This document shows positions 48,214 to 56,644 of a stretch of DNA of 64,000 bases, one piece after another. The position numbers were made by a program, and so were the translations under genes. The notes beneath the pieces were generated by a model. It saw nothing but the letters and a program-made list of their open reading frames with translations, was not told where the DNA came from and did not search any database. Positions within the stretch are counted from its first letter, which is position 1. Each line of letters begins with the position of its first letter. The DNA is from Fluviicola sp. (lineage in GTDB: Bacteria > Bacteroidota > Bacteroidia > Flavobacteriales_D > Crocinitomicaceae): assembly GCA_029866325.1 (NCBI GenBank), contig JARWZO010000009.1, positions 42,361-106,360 on the forward strand. The letters are read 5' to 3'.

Positions 48214-48807
48214 CTAGATATAAAACACCAACGTTCCACTGAGCGCCCCCGGATTAGCGAATGCACCTACATTTCCGTTGGTAAAAAAGCCTGAATTGGT
48301 TTGCGGACTGAGTACAATTCCGGACAAATCAGCTGAAATTTTGTTTCCTTCAACTACCAGTGTCAATGTTCCCGAAGTATTCGTGGAAAACCATTCGGTA
48401 AGCGTGTTTCCTGCTATTTGCGAAATGTTCATCGTAATGTGTGTAGGATCGGTATCCAGTTCATCGTCTACCAAAATGTAAGTAGTTGTTTGCGTGGGTG
48501 GATTCTCGAGGTTGAAGTAGGCAGAAAAAGTACGCAGGTTGTTTTCAGCATGATTGGAACCGATGTAATGTGTTCCTCCGGCTGAAGCCCAACCGCATGG
48601 ACCTACTACTTTAAATTCTTCACCTCCTGCCGTTAACGTAATATTAGCAGTGCTTTCTCCCTGCGGCGGGTTGTTGTTGCCCGAGCTTGGAGCTGCATTG
48701 TTTTTGTTACAAGCCGTGATAATGGCTACTACGGCAAAAAACAATATCAGTTTTTGGGAAATTTGGTTGTTTGCTTTTTGGTTCTTTGGTTGTGTTTGCG
48801 TTTCCAT
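48214..48807 (-). CDS. Lipoprotein of unknown function
   Basis: About 197 residues. The ATG at 48807 gives a polar N-terminus (METQTQPKNQ), a hydrophobic stretch and the lipobox IITAC. A Pro/Asn/Ser linker (PSSGNNNPPQGES) follows, then a beta-rich domain of about 140 residues with one Cys (VGPCGWASAGGTHYIGSN). The fold looks like a secreted beta-sandwich. No family was recognised. It has its own terminator. A slightly longer frame (from 48840) only adds a non-signal extension. Confidence 0.72.
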   Translation of the reverse strand: METQTQPKNQKANNQISQKLILFFAVVAIITACNKNNAAPSSGNNNPPQGESTANITLTAGGEEFKVVGPCGWASAGGTHYIGSNHAENNLRTFSAYFNLENPPTQTTTYILVDDELDTDPTHITMNISQIAGNTLTEWFSTNTSGTLTLVVEGNKISADLSGIVLSPQTNSGFFTNGNVGAFANPGALSGTLVFYI

Positions 48808-48922
48808 GTTTGTTGTCTTAAAATTTGAATCAAAGATCACACAGACCTGTTTGCCCTACAAGATCGAATAGACCAACTTCCGTTTAAATCGACCAACGAC
48901 ATAATGATCCTTCCTTATCATT

Positions 48923-49063
48923 TCCCGCAGATGCACAGATTTTCGCGCTTCAGCCTCAGGCTGACAGCGCTTGATATGTATTGTATGACAAACAATATGC
49001 AAGCAGCATTTGTCTCGTACTAAGCGAGTCCGTTAGGCGAGCCATATCTGTGCATCTGTGGGA
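48923..49063 (+). repeat. Intergenic repeat family R1, copy B
   Basis: About 141 bp with near-perfect inverted ends (TCCCGCAGATGCACAGAT on the left; right end ATCTGTGCATCTGTGGGA at 49046-49063, one mismatch in 18). Inside: a GCGCTTCAGCC/GGCTGACAGCGC palindrome (48945-48970) and a GCGAGTCCGTTAGGCGAG block (49024-49041). Same parts as 23853-23985 in reverse. Confidence 0.82.
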
Positions 49064-49139
49064 GTAAAGTCACTTGTTTTCCAGTCAATCTGTTTGAGGA
49101 CGGATAGAGAATAATCCATGTTTCAGGGCAGAACTTTTT

Positions 49140-49147
49140 TATATTTG
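49140..49147 (+). promoter_or_regulatory. -7 promoter element of the LytTR regulator gene
   Basis: TATATTTG matches TAnnTTTG exactly, 17 bases before the ATG at 49165. Only a TTTC is found near the expected -33 position. Confidence 0.45.
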
Positions 49148-49164
49148 GAAAACTTCTATTTAAC

Positions 49165-49866
49165 ATGGCACTGAATTGTGTAATCGTTGATGATAACGAA
49201 ATTGATCGATTGATGGCTCTTTCGTTGTTGAAACGATTCCTTAAACTCAACGTTTCCGGAACTTTTTCCTCAGCAAACGAAGCCTTACCCTTGATTTCGT
49301 CCGGGGGAATCGATGTGTTGTTTCTGGACATCGACATGCCTGAAATGAGTGGATTGGAATTGCGTAAACTGGCTCCAGAAGTTCCTATTTGCATTTTCAT
49401 AACGGCCCACCCCGAACATGCAGTAGAAAGTTTTGAATTGGAGACCCTTGATTTTCTGGTAAAACCATTACGCTTCGACCGCCTCGTGCAAACCGTTCAT
49501 CGCATTGAAGAGTTCATGGAAGTTCGGCATAAAGCGGCCTTGTTTGAATCCAGCATTGGTGGCGATGCCATTTTCATCAAAGAAGGTCACGAACAAATCA
49601 AAGTGAAACTACACGATGTGCTGTACCTCGAAGCGATGAAAGATTATACCTTGATTGTGACTTCCGAAAAACGCCATTGTGTCTTGTCGACCATAGGAAA
49701 TTTACTAAAAGACTCCTACTTTGAATCGTTTATCCGCATTCACCGCAGCTTTGCCGTTCAGAAACAATTCATCGAAAAAATAGGAACTACAGAAATTGTG
49801 CTACACAATCAACAAACCATTCCTGTAGGAAGAACGTACAAAGACAATTTATCCACATTGCTATGA
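49165..49866 (+). CDS. LytTR-type response regulator
   Basis: 233 residues. The receiver domain (about 1-118) has the acidic pocket VIVDDNEID, the phosphorylation site in FLDIDMPEMSG, the Thr in FITAHPEH and the Lys in DFLVKPL, all intact. The LytTR DNA-binding domain (about 132-233) includes ILYLEAMKDYTLIV-like residues (VLYLEAMKDYTLIV) and FIRIHRSFAVQ. It should bind promoter DNA as a dimer after phosphorylation. Its stop codon overlaps the start of the kinase gene by 4 bases (ATGA), so the two are a coupled pair. Confidence 0.94.
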   Translation: MALNCVIVDDNEIDRLMALSLLKRFLKLNVSGTFSSANEALPLISSGGIDVLFLDIDMPEMSGLELRKLAPEVPICIFITAHPEHAVESFELETLDFLVKPLRFDRLVQTVHRIEEFMEVRHKAALFESSIGGDAIFIKEGHEQIKVKLHDVLYLEAMKDYTLIVTSEKRHCVLSTIGNLLKDSYFESFIRIHRSFAVQKQFIEKIGTTEIVLHNQQTIPVGRTYKDNLSTLL

Positions 49867-51956
49867 AAATTGTGTTGTTGTTATTGGCTTCAATGCTGAT
49901 GTTACCTCTTTTCGCCCAAAAGTCCCCCAACTTATCGAAGGTTAAAAATCAACAGCAAAAATTACAACTTTGGGCAGATTATTGCGATGAATTGGTTGCG
50001 ATTGAAAACTTCTCTTTGCTGCGAACCGAAGGCAAAAAAGGTCTTAAAATGACCTCGAAAACTGACTTTGTAAACCAGTCGTTGTTTCTCTTCTACGTTG
50101 GCGTCACCTTCGATTACCTGACTGAAGCCGATAGCGCTGCCTACTATATTGAAAAATCGGAACATTTCGCACGAAAAGCATCAAACCGCTACCGGACGCT
50201 GGAGGCGCTAAAACAGTTAAGTTCCATCTACCAAAACTACGGCAGCAAAGCCAAACGCGAACGGGTATTATCCGAATTTCGCCGAACAATTGATACCACA
50301 TCAAGTGCCTTCATCAAAGGCAACATGTACCAGCATCTGGGCGATTATTACATCAACACCGGTTCATATGAAAAAGGGCTGGATTATTTTCTGAAAGGTG
50401 CCAAAATAAGAAGACTCCTCTTACCGAAAGCCAGCGAATCCGATTCGATCAATTTTGGTGTTCAACTTATAAAAATCGCCGAGCTTTACATTGGATTGGA
50501 TAATCATTTGAAAGCACTTGAATACCTCAAAGAATCAGAGCCTTTTATTCAAAGTTACAAAGAAGCCATCGCGCACGTAAAAAAAGACTTTATCACGGTT
50601 TATTTAATAGAAGACGATCTCGAAAATGCCTCGAAGCAGTACCATGAGCTCGAACGATTTCTTGAACGCGAAGATTGTTTCAGCTGCTGGATCATGCTTA
50701 TAGAAAGCGATTTACCGTTTGCCGAATATTACCGCGATCAAGGCAATTACACAAAAGCCCTGCAAGCTATTGATCATGCACGTTTACTTGCTCCGAAATA
50801 TGCCGACGAATTTGCCAACGCACAGATCGACTATACACACGGCACAATTTGTCTGGAGTTGAAAGATTACAAAAAAGCGTTGGGTTATCTGAAATCAGCC
50901 GAACCCTTCACCAACGACGATGATCCTGAAGTTAACAGCCGTTTGCTACGATCGCTGGCAGAAACCTACGCCGGACTTCAGAATTGGGAAATGGCTTACA
51001 GCTACCATCGTCGCTATTCGGCATTGCAGGACAAATTGCTTTCGGAGAAGGCCAAGAAAAATCTGGCGGAGGTGGAAGGCTTGTACCAAAACGAAAAAAA
51101 ACAAGCACAAATCATTGAGCTATCTTCCAAAAACACGATCAACGATTTAACCATCAAAAATGCAAACAGGCAGCTGTTTTACCTAATTATCGGGTTCATC
51201 TTTGCAATCGCAATTGGGGTTTTGATTTATTTCCAGAGCCGCAACCGCAAAAAGAACAACGTGCAATTGCAACAATTAAATGCAGAATTGGAGCAAGCAA
51301 ATGCTATTAAGATGCGCTTTTTTAGCATCCTGAATCACGACCTGAGAAGTCCGGTTGCCAACTTAATTCACTTTTTGCAATTGCAGCAACACAACCCGGA
51401 ATTACTGGATGAAGCGAGTAAAGAACGTTTGGGGAACAGCACACTCACAGGTGCCGAAAACTTACTCAATTCGATGGAAGACATGTTGCTTTGGAGTAAA
51501 GGCCAGATGGAAAACTTCAAACCCGTTCCTGCAAACATTCAGCTCAGCAATTTATTCAACGATATAAAACAACACTTCCAAAGTGAAGAGCGGGTTCGTT
51601 TCGAGTTTGAAGTGGAACAATCGCTGCATGTTTTCACCGATGAAAATTACCTAAAAACCATTTTACGAAACCTCACCAGTAATGCCTTAAAAGCATTGGA
51701 AAAATCAGAGAATCCGACAATTCTCTGGAAAGCCAGTGTCTATGACAACCATGTTTTGTGCGTCATTTCGGATAACGGTCCCGGAGCGAATCAAGCAGCA
51801 TTTAAAGCCTTGTACGATGAAACCGAAGTGGTGGGCATCAAAACTGGATTGGGGCTTCACCTCGTGCGTGATTTGGCCAGCGCGATTGATTGTGAGATCA
51901 GTGTTGAAACGGGTTCATCAGGAACAGCTATTACGCTTTCACTTCCGGTGCGATAA
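49863..51956 (+). CDS. TPR-containing sensor histidine kinase
   Basis: 697 residues. A signal peptide (ending LPLFAQ) places a TPR-rich sensor region (about 25-410, repeats such as YQHLGDYYINTGSYEKGLDY and YTKALQAIDHARLL) in the periplasm. One membrane segment follows (about 432-455), then a coiled coil, and the dimerisation/phosphoacceptor helix with SILNHDLRSPVANL (His about 492). The ATPase domain has the N box NLTSNALKA, DNGPGA and GLGLHLVRD. The partner is the LytTR regulator encoded just upstream. The signal sensed by the TPR region is unknown. Confidence 0.93.
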   Translation: MKIVLLLLASMLMLPLFAQKSPNLSKVKNQQQKLQLWADYCDELVAIENFSLLRTEGKKGLKMTSKTDFVNQSLFLFYVGVTFDYLTEADSAAYYIEKSEHFARKASNRYRTLEALKQLSSIYQNYGSKAKRERVLSEFRRTIDTTSSAFIKGNMYQHLGDYYINTGSYEKGLDYFLKGAKIRRLLLPKASESDSINFGVQLIKIAELYIGLDNHLKALEYLKESEPFIQSYKEAIAHVKKDFITVYLIEDDLENASKQYHELERFLEREDCFSCWIMLIESDLPFAEYYRDQGNYTKALQAIDHARLLAPKYADEFANAQIDYTHGTICLELKDYKKALGYLKSAEPFTNDDDPEVNSRLLRSLAETYAGLQNWEMAYSYHRRYSALQDKLLSEKAKKNLAEVEGLYQNEKKQAQIIELSSKNTINDLTIKNANRQLFYLIIGFIFAIAIGVLIYFQSRNRKKNNVQLQQLNAELEQANAIKMRFFSILNHDLRSPVANLIHFLQLQQHNPELLDEASKERLGNSTLTGAENLLNSMEDMLLWSKGQMENFKPVPANIQLSNLFNDIKQHFQSEERVRFEFEVEQSLHVFTDENYLKTILRNLTSNALKALEKSENPTILWKASVYDNHVLCVISDNGPGANQAAFKALYDETEVVGIKTGLGLHLVRDLASAIDCEISVETGSSGTAITLSLPVR

Positions 51957-51991
51957 CCACAAATCAGTGGCTGATATTTTAGTCATCGATA

Positions 51992-52147
51992 TTAGTCCCG
52001 TAGGGACGCAATATCTTAGCATATATACCATCGGCAGAACACCACCTCGTAGGGGTGGGATATAACAACAATCAATATGTCTCACCCCCACGGGGTGAAT
52101 GTTTTTATCTATAATTTTTCTAAGATATTGCGTCCCTACGGGACTAA
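51992..52147. repeat. Perfect 28-bp inverted repeat around a 100-nt loop
   Basis: Arms 51992-52019 and 52120-52147 are exact reverse complements; the arm begins TTAGTCCCGTAGGGACGC. The loop holds two further palindromes, CCACCTCGTAGGGGTGG (52042-52058) and CACCCCCACGGGGTG (52083-52097). The G/C-rich cores repeat the sequence CGTAGGG. No transposase or open frame of substance lies inside. Confidence 0.8.
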
Positions 52148-52201
52148 ATACAAAAGCTGAGTATAACATAACATCCAGTATTCTGCGACAAAATACACCA
52201 A

Positions 52202-52228
52202 CAAAAAAAAGCGCCTCACAGCGCTTTT
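52202..52228 (-). terminator. Intrinsic terminator of the small surface protein gene
   Basis: AAAAGCGC (52228-52221 on the minus strand) pairs with GCGCTTTT (52214-52207), followed by further T residues to 52203. Located 24 bases after the stop codon. Confidence 0.85.
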
Positions 52229-52251
52229 ATATATTGGGTTTTTGGGAACGA

Positions 52252-52776
52252 TTACTCCGCATCAATCTCTTCCTGTAACTCGTTTTCTTCCAAATCAATG
52301 TTGTATTTTACAGCGTACGCTTCCTGTGCGGTTTTGAATTTTGTATCAACCACAGCTTCAGCTTCGGTCACTTTTACTAATAATTCCTGCACGCGTGCCA
52401 TAGCAGCTTCATCCAGATTATCTCCAAAAATCAACTCAATCATTTCTTTGTAATCAACCGCTATTGTGGTTTCATAATAACGAAACAAATCCATGGCCGC
52501 GCTTTTCAGTTCCACATTTTTTTCAAATGGCTTCACTTTTTCGAGCTTATTGATGACGTCTCGTGTAGTTTTCAATAGATCATCGTAATACGGCTTTACC
52601 GATTCTGCATTGGCGTACTCAGAGCTAACTTCCTCGTTAAAAGCGATCATTTTAAGACCGATTTCATTTTGAAGTCCAACAATATGATCGTTGTAATCAA
52701 CTGCGTTCGTAAAGGTTTGAGCTGAAACTGTACCTGTTACCGCGATTACAAATAGTAGCATGATTGACTTTAACAT
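52252..52776 (-). CDS. Small secreted helical protein, LIC11966 surface-protein-like
   Basis: 174 residues. The signal peptide ends at GTVSAQ. The mature part is almost entirely alpha-helical and acidic (ends DLEENELQEEIDAE). The pattern YNDHIVGLQNEIGLKMIAFN ... PYYDDLLKTTRDVINKLEKV, with helix pairs of about 40 residues, resembles the LIC11966 family of surface proteins found in Leptospira and Bacteroidetes. Function unknown. Transcribed alone, with its own terminator. Confidence 0.75.
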   Translation of the reverse strand: MLKSIMLLFVIAVTGTVSAQTFTNAVDYNDHIVGLQNEIGLKMIAFNEEVSSEYANAESVKPYYDDLLKTTRDVINKLEKVKPFEKNVELKSAAMDLFRYYETTIAVDYKEMIELIFGDNLDEAAMARVQELLVKVTEAEAVVDTKFKTAQEAYAVKYNIDLEENELQEEIDAE

Positions 52777-52869
52777 AATTTCCTTTTTTTTTCGAATGTC
52801 TTCTTTTTTTTAAACTAAACCAACTTTTTGATCGGTTTTCGATGCAGATTAATACAAATGCTGTACCAC

Positions 52870-53000
52870 GTTTTTGAGTTTCTAAGTTTTTTGAGTTAAT
52901 GAGTTTGACAGTTGGTGAGTTTGACAGTTTGTTAGTTTATATCAAAACTTAGAAAACTTAGAAAACTTAGAAAACTTAAGAAACTTAAAAAACTAAAAAA
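52870..53000. repeat. AT-rich word-tandem hairpin (family R2), copy 3
   Basis: The left arm contains GAGTTT, AAGTTT and CAGTTT words. The right arm has AAACTTAG repeated four times and further AAACTT/AAACTA words. The tract reaches the stop codon of the gene ending at 53001. Confidence 0.65.
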
Positions 53001-55664
53001 CTAATGTGGAGCAACATAACCCCTCCTCCCTTTTTCGATATCCAGCACCCAAGTGTAATACCCGATAAAGTGAGAATCAAAAAAACCTTTCTTCTTGTAG
53101 AGTTTTTCAGGAATGTAAATGCGGTTTGAATTTCGGAGTCCGTTGGTTCTAACCTGCGGTGCAACACCATCTAGCAAACAAGGTGCGTCTCCTTTTCCTT
53201 TTTGGAAACGACTTCCATACTGCCACACATCCTGCCATTCGGAAAGGCGCACTTTTCCTGCCGATGCATTTTCGGGCGCTATGATGTAAAAGGTCCCGAA
53301 TTGGATTTTACCACGCAATTCTTCTATGATTCCCAACGCATAGGCATAACCCATACTGTGCGCAACAATGTAGATAGTATCGTTTTCTGAGCGATTCGGC
53401 ACTTCATTGAGCATTTGGTAGATATTTCGACCCGCAATGTGTCCGCTGTTCAAGCGCTTTCTGAATCCCTTTTTGTTTGGTCGGGTACGATGCATGTTTG
53501 CTGTTCGCACCGTTCGATTTCCTAATAAGTTCTTCGCTGAATTATTGGTATAACAATGGTGCTTTTTCTTGTTCGAACAGCGTTTCGGGTATGCGGCTGA
53601 GATGGTGGTAAAATTGATCAGACTTCGGTGATTGGAAGTGCTTACCGAAAAATGACCGTCGGCATAAAACGTTTCGCTGGGATTGATGCGCTTCTCAAAC
53701 TTCGAATCAATGGCATTCCACGGTTTCCAGTATTCATAGCGGTCGAAGGTATACACCAAATTCCGTGAGTCGGGAAATTCCAATCCGTTTTGTTGGATAT
53801 CGGCAAAATTTTCCTCAAAACTATGTCCGATAGAAGTAGGACGGTAACCGTTTACAAACAGTAGAATGCGTTTGGCCGGGTCGGGAATATCCAGTTTATC
53901 GGTAATCTCATTTCCGGCGTGATTAAACACCCGTTGTTGCTCAAACGAGCCTGCATCATTGATATAATTAAACACCATGTAATGACTTTCGGCTTTCTGC
54001 GCGTACTCTCGGGTTGATAATACCAAACTATCCGAATGGTCGTGTAAACGCACCTTTGTCCACTCGCCGTCTTTGTCTTTACGAACCGCAAAATACAACA
54101 CCGGCATCCGTTCTTCTTTTCGCCATGTTTTGCCTGTTTGAATTACCAGTTCAGAACTCAGATCAACTTCGCTAGGATGTTTTTCATTGTCGTTTACGGC
54201 CATATAACCAATTGCACGATTGATCGACAAGCCTTTCATGTCGTTGAGATTTCCCGAACGAACTTCAAACCAGCTGTATCCGAGATTGATAAACAACATC
54301 AACAGGTAAATGACATAAGGTGTGGCACACAATTGCAGCATACGCCAGCCGAAACGCCACAAACGATGACGTTTAAAACGGATTTTAATCCATCGGGTTA
54401 CTTTCCTACCAAAGTAAAACAAGAGAACGATCACTACAATGACCATCACGAAATGAAGGCTGTTAATGAAGTGTCCACCCAAGGTGAACAAGGGCTCGAA
54501 GAGTATATTATCGATATTGAGATGATAAGATAGGTAGTTCTTTTTATACGGATGTTTGATAGCTGCCAGAAAATTGCCTTTGCCCAAATCCAATTCGCCA
54601 TTTTTCTTTTCTTTCCAAAAATAATAGGCCACAAAACCGTTGTTGGTGCGCACGTCTTCATAATTGTCAAACAAGGAATAGCTGTGTGACGTAAAACGCA
54701 ATTGACTCCATTGTTTAGCACGCATTTCTTTCCCCGAAGGAATGTCCATCAAGTTGCGTGTGGTACCTTTTTCAGGTCCCTGATCCATCCAGGTATCTTT
54801 GAAAAAGCCCATTCCGTAACCCAACTGTCGTGCAATTGCCAGAGAAAGCTTAGGTGAATTATCAACCTTTACAAAACCCAGCGCTTTATTACGCACCATA
54901 TACCCATGTTGTTTCGGATCAACAAATCCGGGAACCAGAAACAGGTAATAGCCTTTTTTATCGATGTTCGGATTTCGTTCCAAGTACAAATCGCGCAGAT
55001 CGTGCATCTGATTGCTATACCGTTCATGAATCGCGCTCGGATTATCAAGCAAAGTCGCAGCATCCCATTCTTCGTGTTCGAATACCGGCAACAATTCCAA
55101 TTGAATTTGCACATTCGCCTGTCTGTAAATCCTGTTGACTTTTGCCTGAAGTGAATCGATGTTGACTTTGCTTGCCGCAAGTGGAATCAGGTATACTTTT
55201 TCGGTTCGCAACTTATAAGGAATGACTTTCAATTGACCTATTTCGCGACCTCTGTAGATGGCTTTCAACAAATAATTGCGATTCATCGGTGGAAGTTCCA
55301 GCATTAGCAAACCTTCTTCTTTCTCCACAAACAGAAGCAATTGATTGGTTTCTTCGATACGAAACACCAAACTATCCATCTGCAAGGTATCACCATTGAT
55401 CAAGCGCGCATTTACCAGATCGGTTTGCTCAAAACCCACCGATTTAAACGGTATTTTATACGGCTTTTGAGGAGCATTGTCCCAGGTTTCATATTCCGAA
55501 GACCATTCTTTGTGAATCGATGCATCAAAACCGAATTGCTGGTTGGGGTGAGCTTCAAAAAAAACAACAGGAGCTGCGCTTGAACCGGTCGATTGTGCGG
55601 AAATCTTGAAAACAAGCGCGCACAGAATCATTGCCAATAACCACACTTTTTTCGCTAGAACCAC
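53001..55664 (-). CDS. Membrane-anchored alpha/beta hydrolase fused to a decayed metallopeptidase-like domain
   Basis: 887 residues. The GTG start at 55664 is supported by an in-frame TGA shortly upstream; a signal peptide ends at FKISAQ. The N-terminal half resembles Bacteroidetes secreted metallopeptidase regions: a long beta-rich part, YYLFLVPGF, ARQLGYGMGFF where a HELGHxxG zinc motif would be expected, and GTTRNLMDIPSGKEMRAKQW. The zinc ligands are lost. Two membrane segments follow (about 405-430 and 445-470). The C-terminal part (about 580-887) has ILLFVNGYRP and the nucleophile elbow IVAHSMGYAYALG of an alpha/beta hydrolase, plus a basic insertion (CSNKKKHHCYTNN). A lipase or esterase role for the C-terminal part is likely, with substrate unknown. 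Confidence 0.78.
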   Translation of the reverse strand: MVLAKKVWLLAMILCALVFKISAQSTGSSAAPVVFFEAHPNQQFGFDASIHKEWSSEYETWDNAPQKPYKIPFKSVGFEQTDLVNARLINGDTLQMDSLVFRIEETNQLLLFVEKEEGLLMLELPPMNRNYLLKAIYRGREIGQLKVIPYKLRTEKVYLIPLAASKVNIDSLQAKVNRIYRQANVQIQLELLPVFEHEEWDAATLLDNPSAIHERYSNQMHDLRDLYLERNPNIDKKGYYLFLVPGFVDPKQHGYMVRNKALGFVKVDNSPKLSLAIARQLGYGMGFFKDTWMDQGPEKGTTRNLMDIPSGKEMRAKQWSQLRFTSHSYSLFDNYEDVRTNNGFVAYYFWKEKKNGELDLGKGNFLAAIKHPYKKNYLSYHLNIDNILFEPLFTLGGHFINSLHFVMVIVVIVLLFYFGRKVTRWIKIRFKRHRLWRFGWRMLQLCATPYVIYLLMLFINLGYSWFEVRSGNLNDMKGLSINRAIGYMAVNDNEKHPSEVDLSSELVIQTGKTWRKEERMPVLYFAVRKDKDGEWTKVRLHDHSDSLVLSTREYAQKAESHYMVFNYINDAGSFEQQRVFNHAGNEITDKLDIPDPAKRILLFVNGYRPTSIGHSFEENFADIQQNGLEFPDSRNLVYTFDRYEYWKPWNAIDSKFEKRINPSETFYADGHFSVSTSNHRSLINFTTISAAYPKRCSNKKKHHCYTNNSAKNLLGNRTVRTANMHRTRPNKKGFRKRLNSGHIAGRNIYQMLNEVPNRSENDTIYIVAHSMGYAYALGIIEELRGKIQFGTFYIIAPENASAGKVRLSEWQDVWQYGSRFQKGKGDAPCLLDGVAPQVRTNGLRNSNRIYIPEKLYKKKGFFDSHFIGYYTWVLDIEKGRRGYVAPH

Positions 55665-55742
55665 CGATTTTCAAATGAGAAATCAAAGAAACGAAAAAAC
55701 GGGGGAACTTGGCTTACGGATTTAGAATCATCACAAAGGAAT

Positions 55743-55850
55743 TAAGTTTATTGAGTTTTCTAAGTTTTTAAGTTCCCTGAGGGGCAGATAAATTTAATGA
55801 ACTTACCAACTATCAAACTCCTTAACTCAAAAAACTTAGAAAACTTAATG
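55743..55850. repeat. AT-rich word-tandem hairpin (family R2), copy 4
   Basis: The left arm has AAGTTT/GAGTTTT/AAGTTTTT words and the right arm AAACTCC, AACTC and AAACTTAG words. A central GTTCCCTGAGGGGC interrupts them. Lies between divergent gene starts. Confidence 0.6.
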
Positions 55851-55952
55851 AACCAAACACCCCCGAACTTGTAAAGCTTTGTTAATAATGAGAAATGTAC
55901 CGGTAAAATGCCCGTATATCCGTACCTTGTAACACATTAATACTATCTAACA

Positions 55953-56636
55953 ATGAAAAAAACAGTTATTTACAGTTTATTCTGCCTGATTGCAGCAACA
56001 GGTTTTGCACAAGACAACATTCAATCATCTGCTGATTGGAGCCCGGAAATTTACAGTGTAGGAAAAAAATACCCCGGTTATATTATTCAACCGAGTGGTG
56101 ATACCGTACAAGGTTTTCTGGAAGCAAAAATGCGTTGTGCTATCGGTGGCGTTGGAAACAGCAACCAGAATTTGGCGGAATTTTACTTAAACGAAAACGA
56201 TAAAAAACCGACAGCGAAATACAAGCCGGAAGATATCAAAGGTTACATGATTGCCGATAAAGTATATGAATCCATTGCTTACAGCGGAGGAATGCTTAAA
56301 AAAGCCAACTTCAACCTTGTAATCACGGATGGTGCAATTCGCATTTACGAATGGTATTCAACCAAAGAAGGTTTTGCGTTGATTCAACAACAAAGTGGTG
56401 AAGATTTGAAAACGTACGATGCCCGACGTTTTGATACCAAAACCATTATCGCTAAAGAGGGTGTGGATCCGATCGAACATGGAATTTTGGGAATGCAGTT
56501 CGCTAAAAAAATGCCTCCGCTAATTGCAGACAACAAAGAAATGGCTGAAAAAGTGGCTAACAAAGAAGACGGTTACAAATTCTTGCAAATGTTTGCGGTA
56601 ATTGAAGAGTACAACAAATGGAAAGCCGAAAACTAA
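55953..56636 (+). CDS. Secreted protein of unknown function
   Basis: 227 residues. The signal peptide ends at ATGFAQ. The body has YPGYIIQPSGDTVQGFLEA, a motif type seen in Bacteroidetes proteins of unknown role where a GYII..GDT..G beta-hairpin opens the domain, and an alpha-helical end (YKFLQMFAVIEEYNKWKAEN). No catalytic motif. The next gene starts 8 bases after its stop, so they are one operon. Confidence 0.65.
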   Translation: MKKTVIYSLFCLIAATGFAQDNIQSSADWSPEIYSVGKKYPGYIIQPSGDTVQGFLEAKMRCAIGGVGNSNQNLAEFYLNENDKKPTAKYKPEDIKGYMIADKVYESIAYSGGMLKKANFNLVITDGAIRIYEWYSTKEGFALIQQQSGEDLKTYDARRFDTKTIIAKEGVDPIEHGILGMQFAKKMPPLIADNKEMAEKVANKEDGYKFLQMFAVIEEYNKWKAEN

Positions 56637-56644
56637 GAGTTTAT

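Larger units (their letters stand above)
48808..49164. other. 357-base gene-free region between divergent genes
   Basis: Contains repeat family R1 copy B (48923-49063) and a -7 element (49140-49147) for the LytTR regulator gene. No start codon with coding character was found. Confidence 0.6.

Noticed and set aside
48923..49063. Repeat R1 considered as a tRNA-like or riboswitch element
   Set aside because: No cloverleaf or known aptamer core; the second copy is inverted relative to its neighbouring genes, so a leader function is unlikely.
51939..52169. Short frames running through the 28-bp inverted repeat
   Set aside because: They read through palindromic repeat DNA and have no independent support.
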